Assembly (NCBI RefSeq): GCF_027947575.1
Contig: NZ_CP116256.1
Location: 1,054,001-1,118,000 of the forward strand
Source of the DNA: Streptomyces rubrogriseus
GTDB taxonomy: Bacteria; Actinomycetota; Actinomycetes; Streptomycetales; Streptomycetaceae
Length of the DNA stretch: 64,000 nucleotides
Direction of reading: 5' to 3'
Numbering within the stretch: position 1 is the first letter of the stretch; the number at the start of each line of letters is the position of its first letter. A program made the position numbers and the translations under genes. The notes under the pieces are model-generated. The model made no database searches and was not told the DNA's origin. It saw only the letters and a list, made by a program, of their open reading frames with translations. Shown one piece after another: positions 46,031 through 55,422 of this stretch.

Positions 46031-47809
46031 CTACCGGCCCGCCAGGGGGTTCCTCAGGGTGCCGACGAGCTGGAGCGCGCCGGACGGGTCGGCCAGGTCC
46101 ACCATCTGCCGGTTGTCGCGCAGCTGGAGCCGGTTGAGGCAGGACAGCGCGAACCCGGGCGCGAACATGTCGTACCGCTCGAACTTGTCGGCCAGCTCCG
46201 GCACCGACTCCTGGTACTCCCGGGTGACCTCGGCGACCGTCCGCCAGAAGGCGTCCTCCGTGACGATCCCCTCCTCCGCCAGGTTCGCGGCCAGGAAGCG
46301 GAAGAAGCAGTCGAAGACGTCCGTGAAGATCGACAGGAGCTTCTTGTCCTCCGGCACGTCCACCGCGATCCGGGCGACCTCCGGCGGCAGCACCGCGTCC
46401 GGGTCCATCACCGCGATCTCCTCGGCGATGTCCTTGTAGATCGCCCGCCGCACCACGCCGTCCTCGAGGACGAGGATGACGTTCTCGCCGTGCGGCATGT
46501 ACACCAGGTCGTAGGCGTAGAAGCTGTGCAGCAGCGGGACGTAGTAGGCCCGCAGGTAGTGCCGCAGCCACTCGGTGGGCGTGAGCCCGGACCGCTCGAT
46601 CAGCGCACCCGCGAAGGAGGCGCCCTCGTGGTCGACGTGCACGAGGGAGGCCATGGTGGCGAGGGTCTCCCCGTCCCGGAGGGACGGCACGGGGCTCTCC
46701 CGCCACAGGGCCGCCAGCATCTTGCGGTACGGCGAGTAGCGGTCGGTGGCCCGCTCGTACTCCAGGTGCCGGTAGCCGACGGCCGCCCGCTCCCGGATGA
46801 TGCTCAGCCCCGTCTCCTTCAGTACCGGGTCGCCCTCGATCAGCCGGGCGAGCCAGTCGTTGATGGCCGGGGTGGCCTCCATGTAGGCCGCCGACAGACC
46901 GCGCATGAAGCCCATGTTGAGGACGGACAGGGCCGTCTTCACGTAGTGCTTCTCGGGGTGCGAGGCGTTGAAGAAGGTGCGGATGGACTGCTGGGCCAGG
47001 TACTCGTCGTCACCCTCACCCAGGCAGACCAGGTGCCCGCGGGCGACCTCGGCGGCGAAGGTGACGGTGAGCTTGTTCCACCACTGCCAGGGGTGCACCG
47101 GGATGAGGAGGTAGTCGGCCGGGTCCAGGCCGCGCCCGCGCAGCACGCCGTGGAAGCGGTCGACGGTCCCCTCGCCCAGCTCGTCCCGGACGAAGGACTC
47201 GTACTCGATGCCCACGCCCGCAGTGAACGCCGCCCGCGAGCGGTGCGCGGCCAGCCACACCAGCCGGACCGGGCTCGCGGTCTCGGGGGCGTACGACAGG
47301 TACTCGTGGATGCCGAAGCCGAGGCGCCCGTTGTTGGCGACGAAGCAGGGGTGGCCCTCGGTCATGCCGGTCTCGACGGCCTGGAAGTCTCCGCTCCGGG
47401 CCAGCTCGGCGGAGGTGAGCTGCGGCTTGGTCAGCTTGTAGCAGGTGCCGGAGAGGGTGGAGGAGATCTCCTCCAGGTAGACCGGGAGGATCTCGTCGCT
47501 CAGACCCAGGGTCTGCTTCAGCTCGACGAAGAAGTCCAGCGCGGCGAGCGGCAGTTCGGCGCCGTCGCGGTGGCGGGTGACGGAGGCGGCGTCGACCTGC
47601 CAGTGGTCCAGGGCGCGGACGGTGGCGGTGAAGCGGTACGCGGTCAGGCCGTCGTCGCTGCGGACGACGTACGCGTCCCCGTCGGGCTCCCGCTCCGGGC
47701 TCAGCAGCCGCTCGTGGGTGAACTCGGCCAGCGCCTTGCGGATCAGGAGGCGGTTGGCCCGCTCCCAGTGTTCGGGGGTCAGGTGGGCGACGGCGTCGGC
47801 GAGGGTCAT
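46031..47809 (-). CDS. desD: Desferrioxamine synthetase DesD
   Basis: 592 aa IucA/IucC-family NIS synthetase. It uses ATP to join and cyclise three N-hydroxy-N-succinylcadaverine units to desferrioxamine E, or makes the linear B form. Family motifs include IPVHPWQWWNKL and YMPHGENVILVLEDG. Its start overlaps the desC stop (ATGA), so the four des genes are coupled. Confidence 0.97.
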   Translation of the reverse strand: MTLADAVAHLTPEHWERANRLLIRKALAEFTHERLLSPEREPDGDAYVVRSDDGLTAYRFTATVRALDHWQVDAASVTRHRDGAELPLAALDFFVELKQTLGLSDEILPVYLEEISSTLSGTCYKLTKPQLTSAELARSGDFQAVETGMTEGHPCFVANNGRLGFGIHEYLSYAPETASPVRLVWLAAHRSRAAFTAGVGIEYESFVRDELGEGTVDRFHGVLRGRGLDPADYLLIPVHPWQWWNKLTVTFAAEVARGHLVCLGEGDDEYLAQQSIRTFFNASHPEKHYVKTALSVLNMGFMRGLSAAYMEATPAINDWLARLIEGDPVLKETGLSIIRERAAVGYRHLEYERATDRYSPYRKMLAALWRESPVPSLRDGETLATMASLVHVDHEGASFAGALIERSGLTPTEWLRHYLRAYYVPLLHSFYAYDLVYMPHGENVILVLEDGVVRRAIYKDIAEEIAVMDPDAVLPPEVARIAVDVPEDKKLLSIFTDVFDCFFRFLAANLAEEGIVTEDAFWRTVAEVTREYQESVPELADKFERYDMFAPGFALSCLNRLQLRDNRQMVDLADPSGALQLVGTLRNPLAGR

Positions 47810-48366
47810 GCGGACACCGCCTTCGCGAACTGCTCGCGGGTGCAGAAGCTCAGCAAGGCCTTCTTCTCCGGCTTCTGGATCTCGCGCTCGGGCACGAATC
47901 CGACGGCTGCGTTCAGGGCGTGCACGGCGGTGTTGGTGACGTCCGGTTCGACGACCACCCGCCGGGTCGCCGGGTCGGCGAACAGCTCGGTCATCACGGC
48001 GGTGATCACGGCGCGGGTGAAGCCGTGCACGGGCCGGTCGGTCGGCGCGACCAGGAAGTGCATGCCGACGTCGCCCGGCTCGGGCTCGTACAGCCCGACC
48101 AGTTCCCGGTGGGCGGGGTCGTAGCGCTCCATCAGGAAGGCCGGGTCCCCGTCGTGCAGGCCGACGTGGGCCTGCTGGTGCTCGTCGGCGGCCAGCTCCA
48201 TGTAGGCCCGCTCGACGTCCACCAGCCGGGCGTCCTGCATCATCCAGAACGCGGACTTGGGGTGGGTGAGCCAGCCGTGCAGCAGCTCGGCGTCGGTCAG
48301 CGGGTCGACGGGGCGCAGGGTCAGCGCCCCGACGGCGGTGGCGGCGGTGGTGCTCGTACGGCTCAT
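47806..48366 (-). CDS. desC: Hydroxycadaverine acyltransferase DesC
   Basis: 186 aa GNAT-fold enzyme of the IucB/AlcB type that acylates N-hydroxycadaverine with succinyl- or acetyl-CoA. Motifs include [22 protein letters not shown] and [21 protein letters not shown]. It overlaps both neighbours by four bases (ATGA). Confidence 0.96.
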   Translation of the reverse strand: MSRTSTTAATAVGALTLRPVDPLTDAELLHGWLTHPKSAFWMMQDARLVDVERAYMELAADEHQQAHVGLHDGDPAFLMERYDPAHRELVGLYEPEPGDVGMHFLVAPTDRPVHGFTRAVITAVMTELFADPATRRVVVEPDVTNTAVHALNAAVGFVPEREIQKPEKKALLSFCTREQFAKAVSA

Positions 48367-49646
48367 GCGGCGAACTCCTGGAACGCGATCGTCCGCTCGA
48401 CCGGGTAGTACTCGCGGCCGAGCAGCTCCCGGACGATGCAGCTGTTGCGGTAGGCGCCCATGCCCAGGTCGGGGCTGGTGACGCTGTGCGCGTGGACCCC
48501 CGCGTTCTGCAGGAACACGCCGCCTCCCGTGACGTCGACGGCGTAGTTGCGGCCGATGTCGAAGTTGCCGCGGGAGTCGTAGCGCAGGCGGTCCCGGACG
48601 GGCTTGAGGAACTCCGGCTCGGTGTACCGGTAGCCGGTCGCGAGGACCAGGCCCTCGGTCTCGATCTCGAAGTCCGTGCCCTGCTCCTCCTGGCGGAACC
48701 CGAGCGTGTACGTGCCGTCCGTATACCGGGCGCTGGTCAGCGCCGAGTTGGTGAGCAGGCGGGTGGGGACCGGGCCGCCGAGCCGTTTCCGGTAGAGCAG
48801 GTCGAAGATCTCGTTGATCAGATCGCCGTCGATGCCCTTGAACAGGCCCTTCTGCTCGGCCGTGAGGCGGTAGCGGGTGTCCTCGGGCAGCGCGTGGTAG
48901 TAGTCCACGTACTCCGGGGAGGTCATCTCCAGGGTGAGCTTGGTGTATTCGAGCGGGAAGAACCGCGGGGAGCGGGTCACCCAGTTCAGCCGGTAGCCGT
49001 GGACGTCGATCTCGCCCAGCAGGTCCTGGTAGATCTCGGCGGCGGACTGGCCGCTGCCGACCAGTGTGATCGACTTCTTCTTCACCAGCTCCGCACGCTG
49101 CTGGACGTACCGGCTGTTGTGGAGGAAGTCGCCGGCCAGGCCCCGGCAGGCGTCCGGGATGTGCGGCGGGGTGCCGGTGCCCAGGACGAGGCGGCGGGCG
49201 CGGTAGGTGTCGCCGGAGGTGGTGGCGACGGCGTACAGCTCCTCGCGCTCGTCGTACGTCACCTCGGTGACCGTGGTGGAGAAGCGGACGCTGCTCAGTT
49301 TGTGCGCGGCCCAGCGGCAGTAGTCGTCGTACTCGACGCGCAGCGGGTAGAAGTTCTCCCGGATGTAGAACGAGTAGAGGCGGCCCTGCTCCTTCAGGTA
49401 GTTCAGGAAGGAGTACGGCGAGGTCGGGTCGGCGAGCGTCACCAGGTCCGACATGAACGGGGTCTGGAGGTGGGCGCCGTCCAGGAACATCCCGGCGTGC
49501 CACTCGAAGTCCGGCTTGGACTCCAGGAAGACGCCGTTCAGCTCGGCGATGGGCTCGGTGAGGCAGGCGAGGCCGAGGTTGAAGGGGCCGAGACCGATGC
49601 CCACGAAGTCGTAGGTGGTCTGCGGGGCTTCAGGAAGCGCGGTCAA
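48363..49646 (-). CDS. desB: Cadaverine N-monooxygenase DesB
   Basis: 427 aa flavin-dependent N-hydroxylase of the IucD type. FAD loop [10 protein letters not shown] is at the N-terminus, the NADPH loop [12 protein letters not shown] in the middle, and [12 protein letters not shown] in the C-terminal part. The start is TTG at 49646, inside the desA 3' end (17-bp overlap), with GGGAG upstream. Confidence 0.96.
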   Translation of the reverse strand: MTALPEAPQTTYDFVGIGLGPFNLGLACLTEPIAELNGVFLESKPDFEWHAGMFLDGAHLQTPFMSDLVTLADPTSPYSFLNYLKEQGRLYSFYIRENFYPLRVEYDDYCRWAAHKLSSVRFSTTVTEVTYDEREELYAVATTSGDTYRARRLVLGTGTPPHIPDACRGLAGDFLHNSRYVQQRAELVKKKSITLVGSGQSAAEIYQDLLGEIDVHGYRLNWVTRSPRFFPLEYTKLTLEMTSPEYVDYYHALPEDTRYRLTAEQKGLFKGIDGDLINEIFDLLYRKRLGGPVPTRLLTNSALTSARYTDGTYTLGFRQEEQGTDFEIETEGLVLATGYRYTEPEFLKPVRDRLRYDSRGNFDIGRNYAVDVTGGGVFLQNAGVHAHSVTSPDLGMGAYRNSCIVRELLGREYYPVERTIAFQEFAA

Positions 49647-51072
49647 GGGAGTCTCCCAGGTACTGCTCGGCGTGGCCGGCGATCAGGTCGAGGACGGCGG
49701 CGATGTCGGCCGGGGTCGTCTCGGGGTTGAGCAGGGTGAACTTCAGGTAGTGGCGACCGGCGACCTTGGTGCCCGCGACCACGGCGTCGCCGGACGCGAA
49801 CAGGGCCTTGCGGGCGTAGAGGTTGGCGCGGTCGATCTCGGCGGGGTCGGTGACGTCCGCCGGGATGTGGCGGAAGACCAGCGTGGACAGCGACGGCTGG
49901 ACCACGACGTCGAAGCGCGGGTCGGCGGCGAGCAGTTTCCACCCCTCGGCGGCCAGGTCGCACACCTCGTCGAAGAGTTCGCCGATGCCGTCGGCGCCCA
50001 TCACGCGCAGCGTCATCCACAGCTTGAGCGCGTCGAAGCGGCGGGTGGTCTGGAGGGACTTGTCCACCTGGTTGGGGATTCGTTCCTGCACCATGCGGCG
50101 CGGGTTGAGGTACTCCGCGTGGTAGGTGGCGTGGCGCAGGGTGGCCGCGTCCCGGACCAGCACGGCCGACGAACTCACCGGCTGGAAGAAGGACTTGTGG
50201 TAGTCCACGGTGACCGAGTCGGCCCGCTCGATGCCGTCGATGCGGTCCCGGTACTTCAGGGAGGCGAGCAGCCCGCAGCCGTAGGCCGCGTCCACGTGCA
50301 TCCACACGCCGTACTGCTCGCACAGTCCGGCGATCTCCGGCAGCGGGTCGATGGAGCCGAAGTCGGTGGTGCCGCCGGTGGCGACGACGGCCATGGGGAC
50401 CAGGCCGTCCTGCGCGCAGCGCTCCAGCTCGCGGGCGAGGGTGACGGTCTGCATCCGCTTGTCGCGGTCGACGGGGATCGACACGACGGCGTCGGGGCCG
50501 AGGCCGAGCAGTTTCGCGGACTTCCTGACGCTGAAGTGGCTGGCCTCGGAGGCGAAGATCCGCAAGGAGGTGAAGTCCTCGGCCTTCGCCTCCTCGCGGG
50601 CGAGGAGCAGCGCCTGGAGATTGGACTGGGTGCCGCCGGAGGTGAACACGCCGTCGGCCGCCGGGCCGAGGCCGATCCGGTCGCAGGTCCAGTCGATCAG
50701 CTTCCGCTCGATGAGCGTGCCGCCGGCCGACTGGTCCCAGGTGTCCAGGGAGGAGTTGACGGCGGACAGGACCGCCTCGCCGAGCAGCGCCGGTATGACG
50801 ACCGGGCAGTTGAGGTGGGCGAGGTAGCGGGGGTGGTGGAAGTAGACGGCGTCGCGGAGGTAGACGTCCTCCAGCTCGTCGAGGGCCGCGGCCGTGTCGT
50901 GCAGCGGCTCGTCGAGGTCGATCCCGTCGATGCGGGGGGAGAGGGCGTCGACCGTGATGCCGGTGAACGGACGGTCGGTGGTGGCGAGTTTGGCGGCCAC
51001 CCGCTCGACTCCTTCGGTCACGGAGCGGCGGTACTGCTCCGCGGTGGTGTCGTTGAGCAGGTGCGAACGCAT
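49630..51072 (-). CDS. desA: Lysine decarboxylase DesA
   Basis: 480 aa PLP-dependent decarboxylase (group II) that makes cadaverine, the backbone of desferrioxamine. HVDAAYGCG positions the cofactor, and Lys293 in [10 protein letters not shown] forms the Schiff base. GGAGG precedes the ATG at 51072. An iron box lies 64 bp upstream, so the desABCD operon is iron-repressed by a DtxR/DmdR-type protein. Confidence 0.97.
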   Translation of the reverse strand: MRSHLLNDTTAEQYRRSVTEGVERVAAKLATTDRPFTGITVDALSPRIDGIDLDEPLHDTAAALDELEDVYLRDAVYFHHPRYLAHLNCPVVIPALLGEAVLSAVNSSLDTWDQSAGGTLIERKLIDWTCDRIGLGPAADGVFTSGGTQSNLQALLLAREEAKAEDFTSLRIFASEASHFSVRKSAKLLGLGPDAVVSIPVDRDKRMQTVTLARELERCAQDGLVPMAVVATGGTTDFGSIDPLPEIAGLCEQYGVWMHVDAAYGCGLLASLKYRDRIDGIERADSVTVDYHKSFFQPVSSSAVLVRDAATLRHATYHAEYLNPRRMVQERIPNQVDKSLQTTRRFDALKLWMTLRVMGADGIGELFDEVCDLAAEGWKLLAADPRFDVVVQPSLSTLVFRHIPADVTDPAEIDRANLYARKALFASGDAVVAGTKVAGRHYLKFTLLNPETTPADIAAVLDLIAGHAEQYLGDSLDRAS

Positions 51073-51135
51073 GTGGGGGTCCTCCGGTGGGGACGGTCCG
51101 AGAGGGGTGGGGAGGGCCGGAGCCCTCGATTCGAC

Positions 51136-51154
51136 TTAGGTGAGCCTAACCTAA
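51136..51154. promoter_or_regulatory. Iron box (DmdR1/DtxR-type) of desABCD
   Basis: TTAGGTGAGCCTAACCTAA is a near-perfect 19-bp match to the actinobacterial iron box. On the minus strand TTGATC upstream looks like a -35 element, so the bound repressor would cover the desA promoter. Confidence 0.95.
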
Positions 51155-51236
51155 GTCGAGTCGATCAAACGCGTGCCAGTGGGTGACCGCTGTCACTCAC
51201 GCCCCCTCCGTGCGGCCGGGTGGGGCGGGCGAGGTC

Positions 51237-52097
51237 TCAGCCCTGCTCGCGGAGTTGTTCCTCCGTCAGGCCGCGGCGCCAGTAGCCGACGAAGGTGACG
51301 CGCCGTCGGTCGACGCCGCGCTCGCCCACGAAGTGCCGCCGCAGCTGCTTGACGCAGCCGGACTCGCCCGCGATCCAGACGTAGGGGTGTGCGGCGGGCG
51401 GCAGTTGGGCGGCCCGGAGGGTGGCGAGGGTCGCCTCGGGCCCGACGGCGTCGTCCCCGACCAGCCAGGTGATCTCGGCGTCCGCGGCCGTCCGCGGGTC
51501 CTGCACGTCCTCGGCGTGCGGCACCTGAAGCCAGACCCGCGCGCGGGTGCCGGCCGGCAGTGCCTCCACGATGGCGCAGGCGGCGGGTACGGCGGTCTCG
51601 TCGCCCCAGATCACCACCAGGTCGGTGTCCTCGGGCGGCCGGAAGCGGATCGCCCGGTTGTCGGCGACCGCCGGGCCGAGCAGCAGCACGCGGTCGCCGG
51701 GGGCGGCGTCGGCGGCCCAGCGGGCGGCGGGGCCTGCCTGGATCCCCGAGTTCGGTTCGAGGCCGTGCAGGACGAAGTCGACGTCGATCTCGGCGGTGTG
51801 CCCGTCGTCGTCCCGGCGCAGCGATCGCAGCGTGTACGAGCGCATCACCGCCCGCACGTCCTCCGGCAGTTCCCGCCAGCCCTGCCACCAGCCGTCGCCC
51901 ATCTCGACGGGGACCGCGGGCTCGGCCTGCCCCGGATGCGGCAGGAACAGCGACAGGGACTGGTCCTGCCCGTCGGAGTGGAAGTCGCGCAGGTCGGGCC
52001 CCGCGAAGGTGACCCGGGCCAGGGACGGTCCGAGCCGCCGCGTCCCTGCGACCTGGAGGGAGAAGAAACGGAACGGGGCGGCCACGGCCGTCGTCAT
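51237..52097 (-). CDS. Siderophore-interacting FAD protein (ferric reductase type)
   Basis: 286 aa SIP/ViuB family. RSYTLRS is the FAD-binding signature, and VVIWGDETAVPA and PYVWIAGESG fit the NAD(P)H-binding half. It probably reduces the ferric siderophore in the cytoplasm to release iron. It lies 26 bp after desE on the same strand and likely forms a transcription unit with it. Confidence 0.93.
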   Translation of the reverse strand: MTTAVAAPFRFFSLQVAGTRRLGPSLARVTFAGPDLRDFHSDGQDQSLSLFLPHPGQAEPAVPVEMGDGWWQGWRELPEDVRAVMRSYTLRSLRRDDDGHTAEIDVDFVLHGLEPNSGIQAGPAARWAADAAPGDRVLLLGPAVADNRAIRFRPPEDTDLVVIWGDETAVPAACAIVEALPAGTRARVWLQVPHAEDVQDPRTAADAEITWLVGDDAVGPEATLATLRAAQLPPAAHPYVWIAGESGCVKQLRRHFVGERGVDRRRVTFVGYWRRGLTEEQLREQG

Positions 52098-52123
52098 GGA
52101 GGGCTCCGGGGAAAGGGGGCGGG

Positions 52124-53173
52124 TCAGCCGACCTTCTTGGCGTTCTCGATCGCCTCGGCCAGGTTGTCCAGCAGGGGCGTGCACTTGTCGTAGGACAGGA
52201 TCGGCTCGGGGGAGCGGGCGATGACCTGGCCGGCCTTGACCGCGGGGAGCTGCTTCCAGGTGCCCTCGGTGATGTCCGCGGGCTGGATGGTCGAGGCGCG
52301 GTCGTCCATGATGATGACGTCGGCCGGGTACTTGTCGACGTTCTCCCAGCTCAGGGACTCGAACCAGCCGCCGGTCGCCTTCTTGGCGTCCTCGGAGGGC
52401 TCGACGAAGTTCACGCCGAGGGCCTTGAAGTACTCCAGGTCCACCGAGAGGTTGGTGCCGGAGACGTAGAACAGGTCGGGGCTCGCGGAGCCGGCCAGCA
52501 CCCGGATCTCCGGCTTGGCCTTGGCGGCGGCGCGCAGCCGGGCGGCGGCCTTGTCGAAGGCGGCCTTGGCGTCGGTGACCTTCTTGGCCTTCAGGTCCGC
52601 GCCGAGCGACTCGGCCAGCTCCCACATGCGCTGGAGCGGCTGGGTGAGCTGGCGGTCGAAGACCGAGATCGCGACGCTCGGCGCGAGCTTGGCGATCTTG
52701 TCCTTCGACTCCTCCGGGACGGACCAGAGGGTGCCCGCGGTGTCGAACGTCGTGGTGATGAGCACTTCCGGGGCGAGGGAGGCGTACTTCTCGACGTTGA
52801 GCTTGCCCCACTCGTTGCCGAGCACGGTGACCTTGTCGACGTCGAGGTCGCCGGCCTGCACGTCGGGCTTGCCGTCCTTGGTGGTGGTCGGGCCGAAGAC
52901 GCCCTTGACCTCGACGCCGTAGTCGAAGAGGGCGGCGGCGACACCCGTGAAGGCGACGATGTTCGCCGGCACCTTGTCCAGCTTGACGGTCGTGCCGCGG
53001 TCGTCCTTGAAGGTCCAGGGGCCGGACTCGGCGGCGCCGTCCGACCCGTCGCCCGCTCCGCCGCTCTTGCCGTCGTCGTCGCCGCAGGCCGCGAGCACGG
53101 CGCCGAGGCCGAGGGCGCCGCCGGCGGCGAGGATTCCGCGGCGGGTCGGGTGGGTAGCGCTGGCGTTGGACAT
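52124..53173 (-). CDS. desE: Ferrioxamine-binding lipoprotein DesE
   Basis: 349 aa. The N-terminus has a twin-arginine-like TRRGILAAGG and lipobox VLAAC. The rest is a class III (FhuD/FepB-like) siderophore-binding protein, with NIVAFTG near the start of the fold and FDTAGTLW in the middle. It captures ferrioxamine for import; no permease gene is present nearby. An iron box lies 57 bp upstream. Confidence 0.95.
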   Translation of the reverse strand: MSNASATHPTRRGILAAGGALGLGAVLAACGDDDGKSGGAGDGSDGAAESGPWTFKDDRGTTVKLDKVPANIVAFTGVAAALFDYGVEVKGVFGPTTTKDGKPDVQAGDLDVDKVTVLGNEWGKLNVEKYASLAPEVLITTTFDTAGTLWSVPEESKDKIAKLAPSVAISVFDRQLTQPLQRMWELAESLGADLKAKKVTDAKAAFDKAAARLRAAAKAKPEIRVLAGSASPDLFYVSGTNLSVDLEYFKALGVNFVEPSEDAKKATGGWFESLSWENVDKYPADVIIMDDRASTIQPADITEGTWKQLPAVKAGQVIARSPEPILSYDKCTPLLDNLAEAIENAKKVG

Positions 53174-53229
53174 GGTGGTGGCTGCCTTCGAACGGTGCGG
53201 AGCGTCGCGCCCTGCGGGACAATTCGAAG

Positions 53230-53248
53230 GTAGGTTAGCCTAACCTCA
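53230..53248. promoter_or_regulatory. Iron box of desE
   Basis: GTAGGTTAGCCTAACCTCA is a symmetrical variant of the iron box, with the core AGGTTAGCCTAACCT intact. It controls desE together with the desA site. Confidence 0.93.
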
Positions 53249-53302
53249 GATCTTGTCCAGGGGTGGGGCCGGTGCGGCGCCCACCCCCGGCGCCTCGGAG
53301 CC

Positions 53303-54463
53303 TCAGCCCACCAGCCCCAACTCCCGTGCGATCAGCATCCGCTGGACCTCGCTGGTGCCCTCGCCGATCTCCAGGATCTTCGCGTCCCGCCACATGCGGG
53401 CCACCGGGTACTCGTTCATGAAACCGTAGCCGCCGTGGACCTGGGTGGCGTCCCGGGCGTTGTCCACCGCGACCGTCGACGAGTACAGCTTCGCCAGCGC
53501 CGCCTCCTTCTTGAACGGCTCGCCCGCCACCAGCCGCGAGGCCGCGTCCCGCCAGGCGAGGCGGGCCGTGTGGGCCTTCATCTCCATGTCGGCGATCTTG
53601 AACTGGATGGCCTGGTTGGCGCCGATGGGCCTGCCGAAGGCGTGACGTTCCTTCGCGTAGGCGACCGACTCGTCCACACAGCCCTGCGCGAGCCCCGTGC
53701 CCAGTGCGGCGATCGCCACCCGGCCCTCGTCCAGGATGCGCAGGAACTGCGCGTAGCCGCGCCCCAGCTCGCCCAGCAGGTTCGCCGCCGGGACCCGGAC
53801 GTCGGCGAAGGACAGCTCACGGGTGTCCGAAGCGTTCCAGCCGACCTTCGAGTACGGGGCGGCCACCGTGAAGCCCGGCGTGCCCGACGGGACGATGATC
53901 GACGAGATCAGCGGGCGGCCGTCCGGCTTGCGGCCGGTCACCGCCGTGACCGTGACCAGGCCCGTGATGTCCGTGCCGGAGTTGGTGATGAAGCACTTGG
54001 TGCCGTTGACGACCCATTCGTTCGTGGCCTCGTCCAGGCGGGCCGTCGTACGGGTCGCGCCCGCGTCGCTGCCGCCGTCCGGCTCGGTGAGGCCGAACGC
54101 GCCCAGGATCTCGCCCGAGCAGAGGCGGGGCAGCCACTCGCGCTTCTGCTCCTCGGTGCCGAACAGGTGCAGCGGCATCGCGCCCAGCGAGACACCCGCC
54201 TCCAGGGTGATCGCCACCGACGAGTCGACCCGGGCCAGCTCCTCCAGGGCCACGCCCAGGGCGAAGTAGTCGCCGCCCATGCCGCCGTACTCCTCCGGGA
54301 ACGGCAGCCCGAACAGGCCCATGCGGCCCATCTCGCGGACGATCTCGTACGGGAACTCGTGCCGCTCGTAGAAGTCGCCGATCTTCGGCGCCACCACGTC
54401 GTGCGCGAACTGTTCGACCGTGCGGCGCAGTTCTTCCAGTTCGGGGGAGAGCTTGTGGTCCAT
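53303..54463 (-). CDS. acdH: Acyl-CoA dehydrogenase AcdH (branched-chain)
   Basis: 386 aa flavoprotein of the ACAD family. FAD/substrate motifs FGLTEPDGGSDAGA, NGTKCFITNSG and QVHGGYGFMNEYP are intact, and the usual catalytic Glu is present in EIGEGTSEVQR. In S. coelicolor acdH acts on branched acyl-CoAs from Val, Ile and Leu. Downstream of the HMG-CoA lyase, 5 bp apart, as the last gene of a leucine-degradation operon. Confidence 0.94.
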   Translation of the reverse strand: MDHKLSPELEELRRTVEQFAHDVVAPKIGDFYERHEFPYEIVREMGRMGLFGLPFPEEYGGMGGDYFALGVALEELARVDSSVAITLEAGVSLGAMPLHLFGTEEQKREWLPRLCSGEILGAFGLTEPDGGSDAGATRTTARLDEATNEWVVNGTKCFITNSGTDITGLVTVTAVTGRKPDGRPLISSIIVPSGTPGFTVAAPYSKVGWNASDTRELSFADVRVPAANLLGELGRGYAQFLRILDEGRVAIAALGTGLAQGCVDESVAYAKERHAFGRPIGANQAIQFKIADMEMKAHTARLAWRDAASRLVAGEPFKKEAALAKLYSSTVAVDNARDATQVHGGYGFMNEYPVARMWRDAKILEIGEGTSEVQRMLIARELGLVG

Positions 54464-54468
54464 GGTGT

Positions 54469-55422
54469 TCACGACTCCTGGTGGGAGAGGGCTCGAACGG
54501 TGCGGGACGGGCTCGGTCGGCCCAGGTGCGCGGCCATCCAGACGCTTGTGGCGACGAGACGGCCGAGGTCGACCCCGGTGTCGATGCCGAGGCCCCGCAG
54601 CATCCACACGAGGTCTTCGGTGGCGAGATTGCCGGTGGCGGACTTCGCGAAGGGGCAGCCGCCCAGCCCGCCGGCCGAGGCGTCGACCGTGGTGACGCCC
54701 CGCTGGAGCGCGGCCAGCGTGTTGGCCAGGGCCTGGCCGTAGGTGTCGTGGAAGTGGACACCCAGCGCCGAGACCGGCACGCCCGCCTCGGTCAGCGCGG
54801 CGAGCAGGGCCGTCACATGGCCCGGGGTCGCCACCCCGATGGTGTCGCCGAGGCTCAGCTCGTCGCAGCCCATGTCCAGCAGGGCCCGGCAGACCCGCAC
54901 CACCTGGGGGACGGCGACCGGGCCCTCCCACGGGTCGCCGAAGCACATCGAGAGGTAGCCCCGTACCCGGACGTCGTCGCCCTGCCCCTTCGCCCGGGTC
55001 ACCACGGGCTCGAACATGGCCAGCGCCTCGTCCACCGTGCGGTTGAGGTTGGCCTTGGCGAAGGACTCGGTCGCGCTGGCGAACACCGCGACCCGGCGCG
55101 CGCCGAGCGCGAGGGCCCGGTCCAGGCCGCGTTCGTTCGGCACCAGCACCGGCAGCTCCACCGGCAGGTCGGAGATCCGCGGGTACAGGTCCTCGGCGTC
55201 GGCCAGCTGGGGGACCCACTTGGGGTGGACGAAGCTCGTCGCCTCGATCGTGGTCAGGCCCGTGCCGGCCAGCCGGCGGATGAACTCCGCCTTGACGGCC
55301 GTCGGCACGGTCGCCTTCTCGTTCTGGAGACCGTCGCGCGCGCCGACCTCGTGGATGCGGACGCGGGCGGGCAGGCCCTCGGCCGGTACGGGCATGGGCA
55401 GGCCCAGTTCCGGGGTGTTCAC
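54469..55422 (-). CDS. hmgL: Hydroxymethylglutaryl-CoA lyase
   Basis: 317 aa. Splits HMG-CoA to acetoacetate and acetyl-CoA, the last step of leucine breakdown. [12 protein letters not shown] carries the metal/substrate residues; [14 protein letters not shown] holds the catalytic Cys loop. GTG 55422 overlaps the upstream stop (GTGA) and has AAGGAGGAG before it. Confidence 0.95.
   Translation of the reverse strand: MNTPELGLPMPVPAEGLPARVRIHEVGARDGLQNEKATVPTAVKAEFIRRLAGTGLTTIEATSFVHPKWVPQLADAEDLYPRISDLPVELPVLVPNERGLDRALALGARRVAVFASATESFAKANLNRTVDEALAMFEPVVTRAKGQGDDVRVRGYLSMCFGDPWEGPVAVPQVVRVCRALLDMGCDELSLGDTIGVATPGHVTALLAALTEAGVPVSALGVHFHDTYGQALANTLAALQRGVTTVDASAGGLGGCPFAKSATGNLATEDLVWMLRGLGIDTGVDLGRLVATSVWMAAHLGRPSPSRTVRALSHQES

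Noticed and set aside
51237..53222. Apparent fusion upstream of the siderophore-interacting protein
   Set aside because: The extra N-terminal part is an out-of-frame reading of desE; a normal start exists at 52097.
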